NCBI GenBank assembly: GCA_946490195.1
Contig: CAMLWN010000009.1
Location: 1 to 34,014, forward strand
Direction: 5' to 3'
Length of the DNA stretch: 34,014 bases
Origin: an uncultured Mycoplasmatota bacterium
Lineage (GTDB): Bacteria; Bacillota_I; Bacilli_A; RF39; UBA660
The position numbers and the translations under genes were made by a program. Below the pieces are notes generated by a model. That model was not told the DNA's origin and searched no databases. It was given only the letters and a program-made list of their open reading frames with translations. Shown in pieces: positions 24,934 through 33,190 of the stretch. How positions within the stretch are numbered: position 1 is the stretch's first letter; every line of letters begins with the position of its first letter.

Positions 24934-27736
24934 CCAAATATTTTTTTAACCATTGTCCTGTGTAAGACTCTTTTACTTTACTTACTTGTTCAGGTGTACC
25001 AGCAGCAACTATCGTGCCTCCTCCTACACCACCATCAGGTCCTAAGTCAATAATATGGTCAGCAACTTTAATCACATCTAAATTATGTTCAATCACAATA
25101 ACTGTATCGCCGTTATCAACAATACGATTTAAAATTGCTAATAATTTTTTTATATCTTCAGAATGTAATCCAGTTGTCGGTTCATCTAAAATAAATAAAC
25201 TTTTTCCAGTAGGTTTCTTTTGAAGTTCTTTAGCAAGTTTCACTCTTCCAGCTTCACCACCAGATAAAGTTGGAGCACTTTGACCCAATTCGATATAAGA
25301 AAGCCCAACATCCATCAAAATATCCACTTTTCGCTTAATTTTTGGAACATTTTCAAAAAACTCAGCAGCCTCATTTACCCGCATATGAAGAACATCGCTA
25401 ATGTTCTTACCTTTAAAAGTAATAGAAAGAGTTTCTTTATTATAACGTTTACCATGACAAACATCACAAGGAACATATACATCTGGTAAAAAATGCATTT
25501 CAATTTTTTTAACCCCGTCTCCCCAACAAGCTTCACATCTTCCACCTTTAACATTAAAAGAAAATCTTCCTTTATCATAGCCATGCATCTTCGCTTCTTT
25601 AGTATTCGCAAATAAATCACGAATATCATCAAATAGACCAATATAAGTTGCTGGATTACTACGAGGAGTACGTCCAATCGCATCTTGACTAATCATAACT
25701 ACTTTATCAATATTTTCTAAACCTTTAACTTCTTTACATTTACCAGGAACTTCTTTTGAACGAAAAAGTTGATTAGCAACCGTTTTATACAAAATTTCAT
25801 TAACTAATGTACTCTTGCCACTTCCAGAAACACCTGTAACACATATAAATTTTCCTAAAGGAAATTTTACATTAATTTTTTTCAAATTGTTCTCTTCAGC
25901 TTTAACAACTTCCAAGTATTTACCATTTCCCTTACGACGTTTTTTAGGAACTTCAATTTTTTCTTTACCACTTAAATAACGACCTGTTAAACTATGTTCA
26001 TTTTGCATAACTTCTTCAGGTGTACCTGTTGCAACAACCGTACCACCTTCAGTTCCAGCACCTGGACCAATTTCAACTAAATAATCTGCAGCTCGCATAG
26101 TATCCTCGTCGTGTTCAACAACAATTAAAGTATTTCCTAAATCTCGCATTTCTTCTAAGGATTTAATCAATTTTTCATTATCCTTCTGATGAAGTCCAAT
26201 ACTTGGTTCATCTAAAACATACAAAACTCCTGATAATTTACTACCGATTTGAGTTGCAAGCCTAATTCGTTGTGATTCACCACCGGATAAAGTTCCGGCT
26301 TTACGATGCAAAGTCAAATATTCAAGTCCTACATTAACTAAGAAAGACAAACGATTATCTATTTCCGTCAACAAAAGACGACTGATATTTTCTTGTTCAT
26401 TAGTAAGTTTCAAATTTCGTAAAAAGTCTCTCAATTCTTTAATACTCATCATCGTCATATCATAGATATTTTTTCCTTGAATATAAATAGATAATACACT
26501 ATCTTGAAGTCTTGTTCCATGACACACTGGACAATCCATTTCAACCATAAATCCTTCAAGCCATTCACGAACCCAAGAACTAGTTGTTTCCATATAACGA
26601 CGTTCTAAATTAGGAATTACTCCCTCATAATAATCATTAGAATAACGAACATTTCCCGTTTTAGAAACATACTTAATCTCTACTGGATCCTTTGAACCAA
26701 ACAAAATATTTTCAAACTTTTCTCGTGGAATATCTTTAACAGGCATATTCATATCTATATCATAATACTCACAGACAGCTTGAACTGTTTGATTATAAAT
26801 ATTATTGTCCAAGTTATAGGCAACAATCGCTCCTTCATTTAAACTTTTTTCCTTATTAGGAATAATTAAATCTTCACTAATTTTAAGCTTTGTTCCTAAG
26901 CCCTTACATTCAGGACATGCCCCATAAGGACTATTAAAAGAAAAAAGTCTAGGCTCAAGTTCAGGAATGGAAAAATTACACTTCACACAAGCATAATTTT
27001 CACTCATTAAAATTTCTTCTCCACCAATCACATGAAATAAAACTTTTCCACTAGCAAGTTTTGTACTCGTTTCAATAGATTCAAAAACACGACTTCGTTC
27101 ACTTTCCTTAACTACTACACGGTCAACAACAACTTCAATATTATGTTTTTTATTTTTTTCTAGTTTTATTTCTTCATCTAAACTAAAGTTATCTCCATCG
27201 ACTCTTACCCGTGAATATCCTTCTTTTCGTAAATCTTCAAACAAATCTTTTTGAGTTCCTTTTTCGCCATGAACGATAGGCGCTAAAATCTCTAACTTAG
27301 TTCCTTCCTCAAATTCCATAATTTTATTTGTCATTTCTTCAATACTTTGACTTTTAATTGGAATATGATGATTTGGACAATATGGCACTCCAATACGCGC
27401 AAATAAAAGACGCAAAAAATCATAAATTTCTGTAATTGTTCCAACAGTACTTCGAGGATTTTTATTAGTCGTTTTTTGATCAATAGATATACTTGGACTT
27501 AATCCTTCAATACTATCTACATCAGGTTTTTCCACATTTCCAATAAATTGACGAGCATAAGCAGATAAACTTTCTACGTATCTCCTTTGTCCTTCAGCAA
27601 AAATTGTATCAAAAGCTAAACTACTTTTCCCACTTCCAGAAACTCCAGTCATAACAATTAATTTATTTTTTGGAAGCTCAATATCTACATTCTTTAAATT
27701 ATTTTCACGAGCTCCTTTAACAATAATTTTATCCAT
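24926..27736 (-). CDS. uvrA: Excinuclease ABC subunit A
   Basis: 936 aa, normal length. It has two ABC ATPase modules: Walker A GVSGSGKSS at 31-39 and GVSGSGKST near 635, each with an LSGGE signature. Zinc modules are CVKC...CPEC in the middle and CEAC...CDVC near 735-760. UvrA finds bulky DNA damage and loads UvrB for nucleotide excision repair. uvrB and uvrC are not next to it here. The gene has its own promoter region (TTGCAT, 19-base spacer, TG-G-TAGAAT at 27769-27764) under an inverted repeat, and its own terminator. Confidence 0.98.
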   Translation of the reverse strand: MDKIIVKGARENNLKNVDIELPKNKLIVMTGVSGSGKSSLAFDTIFAEGQRRYVESLSAYARQFIGNVEKPDVDSIEGLSPSISIDQKTTNKNPRSTVGTITEIYDFLRLLFARIGVPYCPNHHIPIKSQSIEEMTNKIMEFEEGTKLEILAPIVHGEKGTQKDLFEDLRKEGYSRVRVDGDNFSLDEEIKLEKNKKHNIEVVVDRVVVKESERSRVFESIETSTKLASGKVLFHVIGGEEILMSENYACVKCNFSIPELEPRLFSFNSPYGACPECKGLGTKLKISEDLIIPNKEKSLNEGAIVAYNLDNNIYNQTVQAVCEYYDIDMNMPVKDIPREKFENILFGSKDPVEIKYVSKTGNVRYSNDYYEGVIPNLERRYMETTSSWVREWLEGFMVEMDCPVCHGTRLQDSVLSIYIQGKNIYDMTMMSIKELRDFLRNLKLTNEQENISRLLLTEIDNRLSFLVNVGLEYLTLHRKAGTLSGGESQRIRLATQIGSKLSGVLYVLDEPSIGLHQKDNEKLIKSLEEMRDLGNTLIVVEHDEDTMRAADYLVEIGPGAGTEGGTVVATGTPEEVMQNEHSLTGRYLSGKEKIEVPKKRRKGNGKYLEVVKAEENNLKKINVKFPLGKFICVTGVSGSGKSTLVNEILYKTVANQLFRSKEVPGKCKEVKGLENIDKVVMISQDAIGRTPRSNPATYIGLFDDIRDLFANTKEAKMHGYDKGRFSFNVKGGRCEACWGDGVKKIEMHFLPDVYVPCDVCHGKRYNKETLSITFKGKNISDVLHMRVNEAAEFFENVPKIKRKVDILMDVGLSYIELGQSAPTLSGGEAGRVKLAKELQKKPTGKSLFILDEPTTGLHSEDIKKLLAILNRIVDNGDTVIVIEHNLDVIKVADHIIDLGPDGGVGGGTIVAAGTPEQVSKVKESYTGQWLKKYLER

Positions 27737-27780
27737 TACAACACCTCATTTAAAAGCATTAATATTCTACCACATAAAAA

Positions 27781-27816
27781 GCAAATATATGCAAAAATAC
27801 TATAGCATATATTTGT
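27781..27816. promoter_or_regulatory. Inverted repeat over the uvrA -35 region
   Basis: GCAAATATATGC (27781-27792) and GCATATATTTGT (27805-27816) match at 11 of 12 positions, 12 bases apart. The first arm overlaps the candidate uvrA -35 box (27794-27789). It could be an operator or a leader hairpin. It is not the usual CGAAC-GTTCG LexA box of Firmicutes. Confidence 0.5.
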
Positions 27817-27839
27817 TCGTTATTCAATGGAAATTTTGA

Positions 27840-27868
27840 TTGAAAAAATGAAAAAAAACATATATAAT
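27840..27868 (+). promoter_or_regulatory. Promoter of the plus-strand RNA, unit 1
   Basis: TTGAAA (27840-27845), 17 bases, TATAAT (27863-27868). Units 2 and 3 have TTGATA-16-TATAAT at 28160-28187 and 28499-28526. A second TATAAT (27891, 28210) lies seven or eight bases before GGATAC in each unit and may set the start instead. Confidence 0.65.
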
Positions 27869-27903
27869 GTATATATCAAAGAAATTTGATTATAATTTTT
27901 AAT

Positions 27904-27995
27904 GGATACATCTGAAGTGCGAATCAGATGCTACCCTTTTGATTGTTGATAGGCACCTGAATACAACCAAGTTGTTTCAGATGCCTTTATTTATT
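27904..27995 (+). ncRNA. Structured antisense-type RNA, unit 1
   Basis: Hairpin 1 (27904-27935) pairs ATCTGA with TCAGAT, with a lower stem GGATA/TACCC weakened by one lost base. Hairpin 2 (27951-27986) pairs AGGCA-CTGAA-CAAC with GTTG-TTCAG-TGCCT and is followed by TTTATTTATTTT, an intrinsic terminator. No peptide is evident on this strand. The 3' end overlaps the end of the small peptide gene on the other strand. Exact ends are inferred. Confidence 0.6.
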
Positions 27996-28047
27996 TTATT
28001 AATAATAAGATTATTATGAAATAAAAGGATTTTTCTCTTTTATTCAT
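27991..28047 (-). CDS. Small hydrophobic peptide, unit 1 (toxin-like)
   Basis: 18 codons: MNKREKSFYFIIILLLIK. A charged N-terminus is followed by a hydrophobic run of about 10 residues, as in membrane-acting type I toxins such as Ibs. A likely ribosome site AAAGGG lies nine bases upstream, inside hairpin CCCTTTCT/AGAAAGGG (28057-28081), so translation should be restrained. Promoter TTGCAA-17-TATAAT reads toward it from 28141. The unit 2 copy keeps the same first 16 residues and the same last residues with an in-frame insertion, which argues for coding. No homologue is recognised. Confidence 0.55.
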   Translation of the reverse strand: MNKREKSFYFIIILLLIK

Positions 28048-28056
28048 AGTATCACG

Positions 28057-28081
28057 CCCTTTCTATTCTTTTTAGAAAGGG
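28057..28081 (-). promoter_or_regulatory. Ribosome-site-sequestering hairpin, unit 1
   Basis: Stem CCCTTTCT/AGAAAGGG (eight perfect pairs) with a nine-base loop in the peptide leader. The AAAGGG ribosome site is the 3' arm. Unit 2 has the same hairpin at 28396-28420. Confidence 0.7.
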
Positions 28082-28112
28082 AAAGCATCTGAATTCAAAT
28101 GTATCCGATATC

Positions 28113-28141
28113 ATTATAGCAAACATGCATTTGCTTTGCAA
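28113..28141 (-). promoter_or_regulatory. Promoter of the peptide mRNA, unit 1
   Basis: On the minus strand TTGCAA (28141-28136), 17 bases, TATAAT (28118-28113), with GGATACAT beginning seven bases downstream. The same promoter with the same spacing is at 28480-28452 in unit 2. The leader is then about 59 bases long. Confidence 0.75.
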
Positions 28142-28222
28142 ATAGCTTAAATTTGGTTATTGATAAAACAAAGAATTATTATATAATGTATATATCAAAG
28201 AAATTTGATTATAATTTTTATT

Positions 28223-28315
28223 GGATACATCTGAAGGAGAATCAGATGCTATCCCTTTGTTTGTTGATAGGCACCTGAATACAACCAAGTTGTTTCAGAT
28301 GCATTTATTTATTTT
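28223..28315 (+). ncRNA. Structured antisense-type RNA, unit 2
   Basis: Hairpin 1 (28223-28254): GGATA/TATCC and ATCTGA/TCAGAT, loop AGGAGAA. Hairpin 2 (28269-28304), the terminator, has one changed base (GATGCA for GATGCC) and is followed by TTTATTTATTTT. Ends are approximate. It overlaps the 3' end of the 25-codon peptide. Confidence 0.6.
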
Positions 28316-28386
28316 ATTAATAATAAGATTATTATAAATAATAACAGGATTATTATGAAATAAAAGGATTTTTCTCTTTTATTCAT
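28309..28386 (-). CDS. Small hydrophobic peptide, unit 2 (toxin-like, extended)
   Basis: 25 codons. It is identical to the unit 1 peptide up to residue 16 and then gains seven residues (reading FIIILLL) before the shared end IK. The difference is exactly 21 bases, looks like slippage duplication of the ATA/ATC/TTA codons, and keeps frame and hydrophobicity; the longer version could cross a membrane. It has the same promoter, leader hairpin and ribosome site as unit 1. No homologue is recognised. Confidence 0.55.
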   Translation of the reverse strand: MNKREKSFYFIIILLLFIIILLLIK

Positions 28387-28451
28387 AGTATCACGCCCTT
28401 TCTATTCTTTTTAGAAAGGGAAAGCATCTGAATTCAAATGTATCCGATATC

Positions 28452-28480
28452 ATTATAGCAAACATGCATTTGCTTTGCAA
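28452..28480 (-). promoter_or_regulatory. Promoter of the peptide mRNA, unit 2
   Basis: TTGCAA (28480-28475), 17 bases, TATAAT (28457-28452) on the minus strand; identical in layout to unit 1. Confidence 0.75.
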
Positions 28481-28561
28481 ATAGCTTAAATTTGGTTATT
28501 GATAAAACAAAGAATTATTATATAATGTATATATCAAAGAAATTTGATTATAATTTTTATT

Positions 28562-28652
28562 GGATACATCCGAAGGAACAATCGGATGCTATCCCTTTGT
28601 TTGGTGATAGGCACCTGAATGCAACCAAGTTGTTTCAGATGCCTTTTTTTAT
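28562..28652 (+). ncRNA. Structured antisense-type RNA, unit 3 (no peptide partner)
   Basis: Hairpin 1 (28562-28594) reads ATCCGA/TCGGAT where unit 2 has ATCTGA/TCAGAT: a T-A pair replaced by C-G, which preserves the stem. Hairpin 2 (28609-28644) is followed by TTTTTTTATTTTTT. The repeat ends here, and the DUF2207 gene ends at 28656 on the other strand, so the hairpin may also serve that gene. The peptide half of the unit is missing. Confidence 0.6.
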
Positions 28653-28655
28653 TTT

Positions 28656-31046
28656 TTAGAAACGACCGCCTCCGCCGCCTCCGCCGCCGAAGCCACCGCC
28701 AGAGGAAAAGCCTCCTCCTCCACCAGAACCACTAGACCAACTTCCTCCAGATGAAGATGGAGAAGAATAACTACGTGCACTTCTTACAGATGAAGAAACA
28801 GATGAAGAAATCATATGGAAATGAGTAAAGACAAATGGGTCTATTAAATTAGTCTCTGGAATATTCATTTCTTCCATCTTCATTTGCATTGTTTTAGAAA
28901 GTTTATCTGCACATCCCAAAACAACAGCATAAACTAAATATTTTTCCCATAAAACAACTTCAGGTAATTCTTTTTCATCCATTCTTCCAAAATCTTTTAA
29001 AAATCTTTTAAAAGCAGACCATTTAGCAAATTCCAAAGCTCCTTTTTTTGTTCTCTTTTTTACTTTACTCGTATAAATTAACAAGAAAATCGCACTTAGA
29101 ATTAAAGCCACATAAAAGTATAAACTTATAAAAACAAAGTGATTTATAGCATAGAGATGAATAATTCCAAAAAAGGAAAACACTAGAACAAACACAGAAA
29201 AAATTCGACTACCTAATTTTAAATAAAAATCAAAAGTATTTTTTTTCTGAATAGAATTCTTTATAGAATTTTTTCTTCCACATAAACTAAAAATAATGAT
29301 AAGCAAAATTGAAAGAAAAGGAAGATTCATAGCAATAAAGAAAATAAACAAAAAGACCATAATAACAGCTGAATAAGGATTATATTTTTTAGCTTTCACC
29401 TTTACCGTTTTCTCATCATTAACATACAACTCTTCGTCTAAAGCTTCACTTAACATTTTTTCTTGTACAGTTTTCCATTTTTTTACTGAAGACATAGAAT
29501 TTCGATTCTTCAAACTTTTCAAAGTAACGGAATTTGAAGAATTAAATAAAAAGTCTATCATAGCTTTTTCCTTTTGATTTAACTGATCTGTATATTTAGG
29601 ATTTCTTTCTAAAAGAAAATCTTTTTTATTTTCCATTTGCTTTAAAAAAATCTTTTTTTGACAAACCATATATAAAATTTCTGCAGTAATCGACTGATCT
29701 GTTAATTCTTTTTTTAATAAATATTCAACAGTTGAAGGGGAAAAATCATCCGGAAAATCACGCATATATTTATGAAAAAAATCGACTTTAATTTCTTTAT
29801 CACATTTAATATATAAAAGGATACCTACTCCAACAACTCCAGTAATTAAAACGATAATAATCGTAATCGCATTTTGATTATATTTTTCTTCATTTTGGAT
29901 AATTCCTAAACGCACAGTATCTAATTGATCAAGCAATGTATTTTTTAAAGTTTCATTTTGTAAAATCATTACAGCATTCATAGCTCTTTCATACCAATAG
30001 TAATCTACATATTCAAGAGCGTTATTAGTGTATTCTTTGGCATCCTCTTCTTCTTTGGCAACAACTAAAACAAGTAAATCAGCAAGTTTACTTCGTAAAT
30101 CTGCTTTTACTTTTTCATCCATTACCCAATCAGTATAATCTTGAGCTAAATTATAACAAGAACGATTTGGATGTTTTTCACAGTACAAAATTTCTTCATA
30201 AGCTTTTTCTTGATATTGATATTCTCTTTGCTCACGTTCATAATTAGCTTGATTTGCCATATCCTCTTCATAATTTAAAATCTTATCTAATGCTGTCACA
30301 TGAGTAAATTTTGTTGAAGAAGGTACTACGCCCTTATCAAAAACAGCTCGAATATCTACTGCTTCATAACTAAATACATTGTGGACTTCAGCTTCTAAAA
30401 CTTGATTGGATACTTTATTTATTTCTCCTTGTAAAGGACCATGAGCCCAGATACGAAATTCAGTTTGGTTATTAGGAAAAGTAATTCGAATTTTTAAAGT
30501 TCCAATCGATTCACGCAAACTATCTCCAATCACATTCCAATAAATTTCAGCAACGTCATCATGAACTACGGCCATATTTTTTAAAGTATATTTTAAATAA
30601 AAAGCTTCATTTTTACTATCTGGCAAAAAAATCCGATAAGATTCACCATCCGAAGAACTTGTGGTTGTATAAACGCCATAGTCTCCAGCATCGGCATTTG
30701 AAGTTTCCTTAAAAAGAGTTCCTGAAACATTTTGAAAATCAAAATTTTCATCAATAGGTAAAGCTCTAATTTCTTCTAATGTAATACCTGAACCGTTATG
30801 AATTTTACTTCCTCCATAGTATTCCATCTCAGGTCGAAATTCATAAGCATCTGGATTTTGAAATAAAATATCCCTATCCATTCCATTAAATTCACCATTT
30901 AAATAAAAATATTCTTCAACAGTAATGTCGCCATTTTCTTTTATAACAGCATTAACATAAAAATTTTCTATACCAGACTCTGCTTGAACACAAACCGGAA
31001 TTAACAAAAGAAAAAGAAATAAAACTCTTTTTAAAATCTTCATCAT
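28656..31046 (-). CDS. DUF2207 family membrane protein with Gly-rich tail
   Basis: 796 aa from the ATG at 31046, which follows an AAGGG ribosome site by nine bases; a TTG nine bases earlier is too close to that site. A signal peptide (about 1-23, ending VQAES) precedes the extracytoplasmic DUF2207 domain (IENFYVNAVIKENGDITVEEYF... to about 245). A charged helical stretch follows, then a membrane segment near 395-412, a cytoplasmic part, and three or four more membrane segments at about 555-650. The end is serine-rich and then nearly pure glycine, closing in GGGGGGGGRF, the hallmark of the family. The function is unknown. Glycine codons make the tail locally G/C-rich against the background. 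Confidence 0.92.
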   Translation of the reverse strand: MMKILKRVLFLFLLLIPVCVQAESGIENFYVNAVIKENGDITVEEYFYLNGEFNGMDRDILFQNPDAYEFRPEMEYYGGSKIHNGSGITLEEIRALPIDENFDFQNVSGTLFKETSNADAGDYGVYTTTSSSDGESYRIFLPDSKNEAFYLKYTLKNMAVVHDDVAEIYWNVIGDSLRESIGTLKIRITFPNNQTEFRIWAHGPLQGEINKVSNQVLEAEVHNVFSYEAVDIRAVFDKGVVPSSTKFTHVTALDKILNYEEDMANQANYEREQREYQYQEKAYEEILYCEKHPNRSCYNLAQDYTDWVMDEKVKADLRSKLADLLVLVVAKEEEDAKEYTNNALEYVDYYWYERAMNAVMILQNETLKNTLLDQLDTVRLGIIQNEEKYNQNAITIIIVLITGVVGVGILLYIKCDKEIKVDFFHKYMRDFPDDFSPSTVEYLLKKELTDQSITAEILYMVCQKKIFLKQMENKKDFLLERNPKYTDQLNQKEKAMIDFLFNSSNSVTLKSLKNRNSMSSVKKWKTVQEKMLSEALDEELYVNDEKTVKVKAKKYNPYSAVIMVFLFIFFIAMNLPFLSILLIIIFSLCGRKNSIKNSIQKKNTFDFYLKLGSRIFSVFVLVFSFFGIIHLYAINHFVFISLYFYVALILSAIFLLIYTSKVKKRTKKGALEFAKWSAFKRFLKDFGRMDEKELPEVVLWEKYLVYAVVLGCADKLSKTMQMKMEEMNIPETNLIDPFVFTHFHMISSSVSSSVRSARSYSSPSSSGGSWSSGSGGGGGFSSGGGFGGGGGGGGRF

Positions 31047-31108
31047 AAACACCAACCCTTAACATATAAATATTATATCATTTATGAAAAAAAAAGACAG
31101 CTTTATTT

Positions 31109-31861
31109 CTACTTGTTTTTACGATATTGTATTTGATAAGTAATTCGAAGTAAAAGTTTCCAAGGAAGAAATCTAGAAAAAAACAAACCAAGTTTCATCG
31201 TAAATGTAGGTACGATGATCAATTTTTTTTGAAACATTTTATCAATTGCATATTTTGCAACATAACGACTACTTGCCCCATCTACTTTAAATTTTCCATG
31301 AGCAACTTTATTAAATTCAGTATTCACAGGTCCAGGACATAAAGCACTGATAACAACTGGACTTTTTTCATGTCGTAATTCTTCATATATTGCCATGGTT
31401 AATTTCAAAACATAATTTTTAGTTGCATAATAAGTAGCAAGCCTTGGACCTGCTAAGAAACCCGCACTACTACAAACGTTTAAAATATATCCTCCACCAT
31501 ATTGTTCAAATTTTTGTAAAAAAAGTTTTGTTAAAACATGGTAAGCAACTACGTTTAATTGAATCATTTCAAGTTCTCTGGTTAAATCAGTTTTATCAAA
31601 ATTCCCAAATAAACCAAAACCCGCATTATTGATAAAAATATCAATTTTTCTATTTTCAAATTTTTCATATAGTTTATATAAATTTTTTTCTTCCAACAAA
31701 TCTAAAACAACTATTTCAACATGTACATCAAGTTCTTTTTTTAATTCCTCTAATCTTTCCTTTCTTCTAGCAACTAAAATTAAATCAATATCTTTACTTG
31801 CTAAATAGCGGGCCATATCTCTTCCTATTCCACTACTCGCACCTGTAATTAAGGCAATCAT
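31109..31861 (-). CDS. Short-chain dehydrogenase/reductase
   Basis: 250 aa from the ATG at 31861, chosen because the Rossmann strand starts at once (MIALITGASSGIG) as in relatives. An ATG at 31906 would add 15 unlikely residues and overlap a TATACT promoter-like box. The NAD(P) motif TGASSGIG lies at 6-13, INNAG near 80-84, catalytic Ser in CSSAGF and Tyr-Lys in YYATK. The C-terminal part (about 200-250) has basic and hydrophobic residues like the DltE/YqjQ-type members. The substrate is unknown. The gene stands alone. Confidence 0.88.
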   Translation of the reverse strand: MIALITGASSGIGRDMARYLASKDIDLILVARRKERLEELKKELDVHVEIVVLDLLEEKNLYKLYEKFENRKIDIFINNAGFGLFGNFDKTDLTRELEMIQLNVVAYHVLTKLFLQKFEQYGGGYILNVCSSAGFLAGPRLATYYATKNYVLKLTMAIYEELRHEKSPVVISALCPGPVNTEFNKVAHGKFKVDGASSRYVAKYAIDKMFQKKLIIVPTFTMKLGLFFSRFLPWKLLLRITYQIQYRKNK

Positions 31862-31948
31862 AATATCACTATCCAATCTTAAGAATAGTATATCCCATAA
31901 ACCCAAAATAATAAACCTTTATGTTTCTTTCTAACAAAGAATATTAAC

Positions 31949-33148
31949 TCAAGAAACTTGATAAGGATTTTCCTTAGTTCCTTCACCTGTAATTGTCACA
32001 TAGTCCAGAAATGATTTCCCACTGTTATATAACTATTTAGATTTGATAATTGATGATTATAACTTCCATCAAATATTCCTCCACCTGTTTGAAAGAATTA
32101 CCTCATCTACTGTAATAAGTCCTATTGGATAACTTAATGCTTTATTCCCTTGACTAGAAGAAGATATCGTATATAAATTACTTTCATTTTCGCAAATCAA
32201 ACTTGGTATGCTTTCTAGCATTCGTAAGTAACCTTTATTATATGTCGTAACACTTCCTGTTTCTACTCCGCTTTGTGAATTTAATGTACTCCTATCTCCA
32301 CAAAACCCAGCATTCATATCTATATATGAAGCATAACTTGATAATACATTTGTATAAAAATTATCATTAGCTTGTTTTATAGTTGATGATGTACTTGTTC
32401 CATATGCTTCTCCACTCGTATACATATACCCTAAATACATATTATCATTACTTGCTGGATTAAATTGGAAGTTTCCTACTTGTCTATCTACACTAGATTC
32501 ACCATTATCATGAATACTTGTTCCATCATAAATTATTCTTATTGTACCATCACCATTTATTCTTATTATTCTCCAATAATGATTGGCAAAGTATACATAA
32601 TTATTCTCAACACTTCCTCGGTAATAATAACTCGTTCCATCTGCATCAGTTGTTTCAAATATTCCCTTTTCATGAGACTCACACACTTCATCATCACATG
32701 CTGACTTCGTAAAATCAGGTGTATATTCATATACTTCTAATTCTCCTAATACAGTTTCTACTGTCTTAGTTTTTACAAAATATAAACTACATTTTGTTTG
32801 CTTATTGGTACTTGAATCATAATTCGTATAATCTCCTTCAAATTCCCATGTACTATGATTCCAATTTGGTATTACTCCATTAGTACAATTAGAATTTTCT
32901 GTATCTAAAATATACCCACTATTCTGTTCAGGCAAATCAAAAGTTATTTCATTATCCACGTAATTAAACAAAAAAATATCTCCTGGATCTTGTACTGTTC
33001 CATTAATAATATTAAATTCATCTTGTGTTTGAAAAGAAGCAAATGATGTATAAAAAAACACTCCAGATACTAACAGTATACAAGCTACTGTAAATATTAT
33101 TATTCCCATTTTATTAGAATCTTTTTGTTTGAATTTTTCTAATTCCAT
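31949..33148 (-). pseudogene. Decayed WRII-NPYQL surface protein gene
   Basis: The open part (32069-33148, 359 codons) has a membrane anchor at about 15-33, a small GYILD...CTN...W...CSLYF domain as in the 9128-10238 gene, then the domain starting YWRIIRINGDGTIRIIYDG. It breaks at ILSNRWRNI-stop, where the neighbouring copy reads ILSGTGGGVFDG. Beyond a frameshift the DNA still encodes TGGGIFDGSYN and FWTM, then jumps to VTITGEGTKENPYQVS ending at 31949. About 40 codons are deleted at an ATG microhomology. Ribosome site AAGGTG precedes the start by five bases. Confidence 0.8.
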
Positions 33149-33190
33149 AATTCACCTTCATTCTAAAAAATCACTTACTCCTTGAAAAAA

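Larger units (their letters stand above)
27840..28652. repeat. Tandem array of 2.5 units, possible type I toxin-antitoxin modules
   Basis: Three direct copies start with the same TTGA(A/T)A...TATAATGTATATATCAAAG block (TATAAT at 27863, 28182 and 28521, so unit lengths of 319 and 339). Units 1 and 2 are complete; unit 3 stops after the first terminator hairpin, where the DUF2207 gene ends. In each full unit two promoters face each other and the ends carry an inverted repeat (GGATACATCTGAA and TTCAAATGTATCC, 12 of 13 matching), so both transcripts would begin with GGATACAT. This fills the 919-base gap between uvrA and the DUF2207 gene. Confidence 0.85.

Noticed and set aside
27800-27826. LexA box before uvrA
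   Set aside because: Only one half-site-like CGAAC is present on the minus strand, without a partner GTTCG at the right distance.
28223-28254. CsrA-type binding site (GGA in hairpin loops)
   Set aside because: Unit 1 has lost the GGA (loop AGTGCGAA) and no csrA is known here.
27840-28450. MITE insertion copies (because of the inverted ends GGATACAT...ATGTATCC)
   Set aside because: The units are head-to-tail with conserved flanks and unit 3 is partial, with no target duplication visible. The inverted ends are explained by two transcripts with like 5' ends. Not fully excluded.
27840-28652. CRISPR array
   Set aside because: The repeat unit is over 300 bases, with promoters and terminators inside and no short repeat-spacer alternation; no cas genes are nearby.
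31862-31906. Longer start for the short-chain dehydrogenase
   Set aside because: The 15 extra residues precede the usual start of the Rossmann fold and overlap a promoter-like TATACT.
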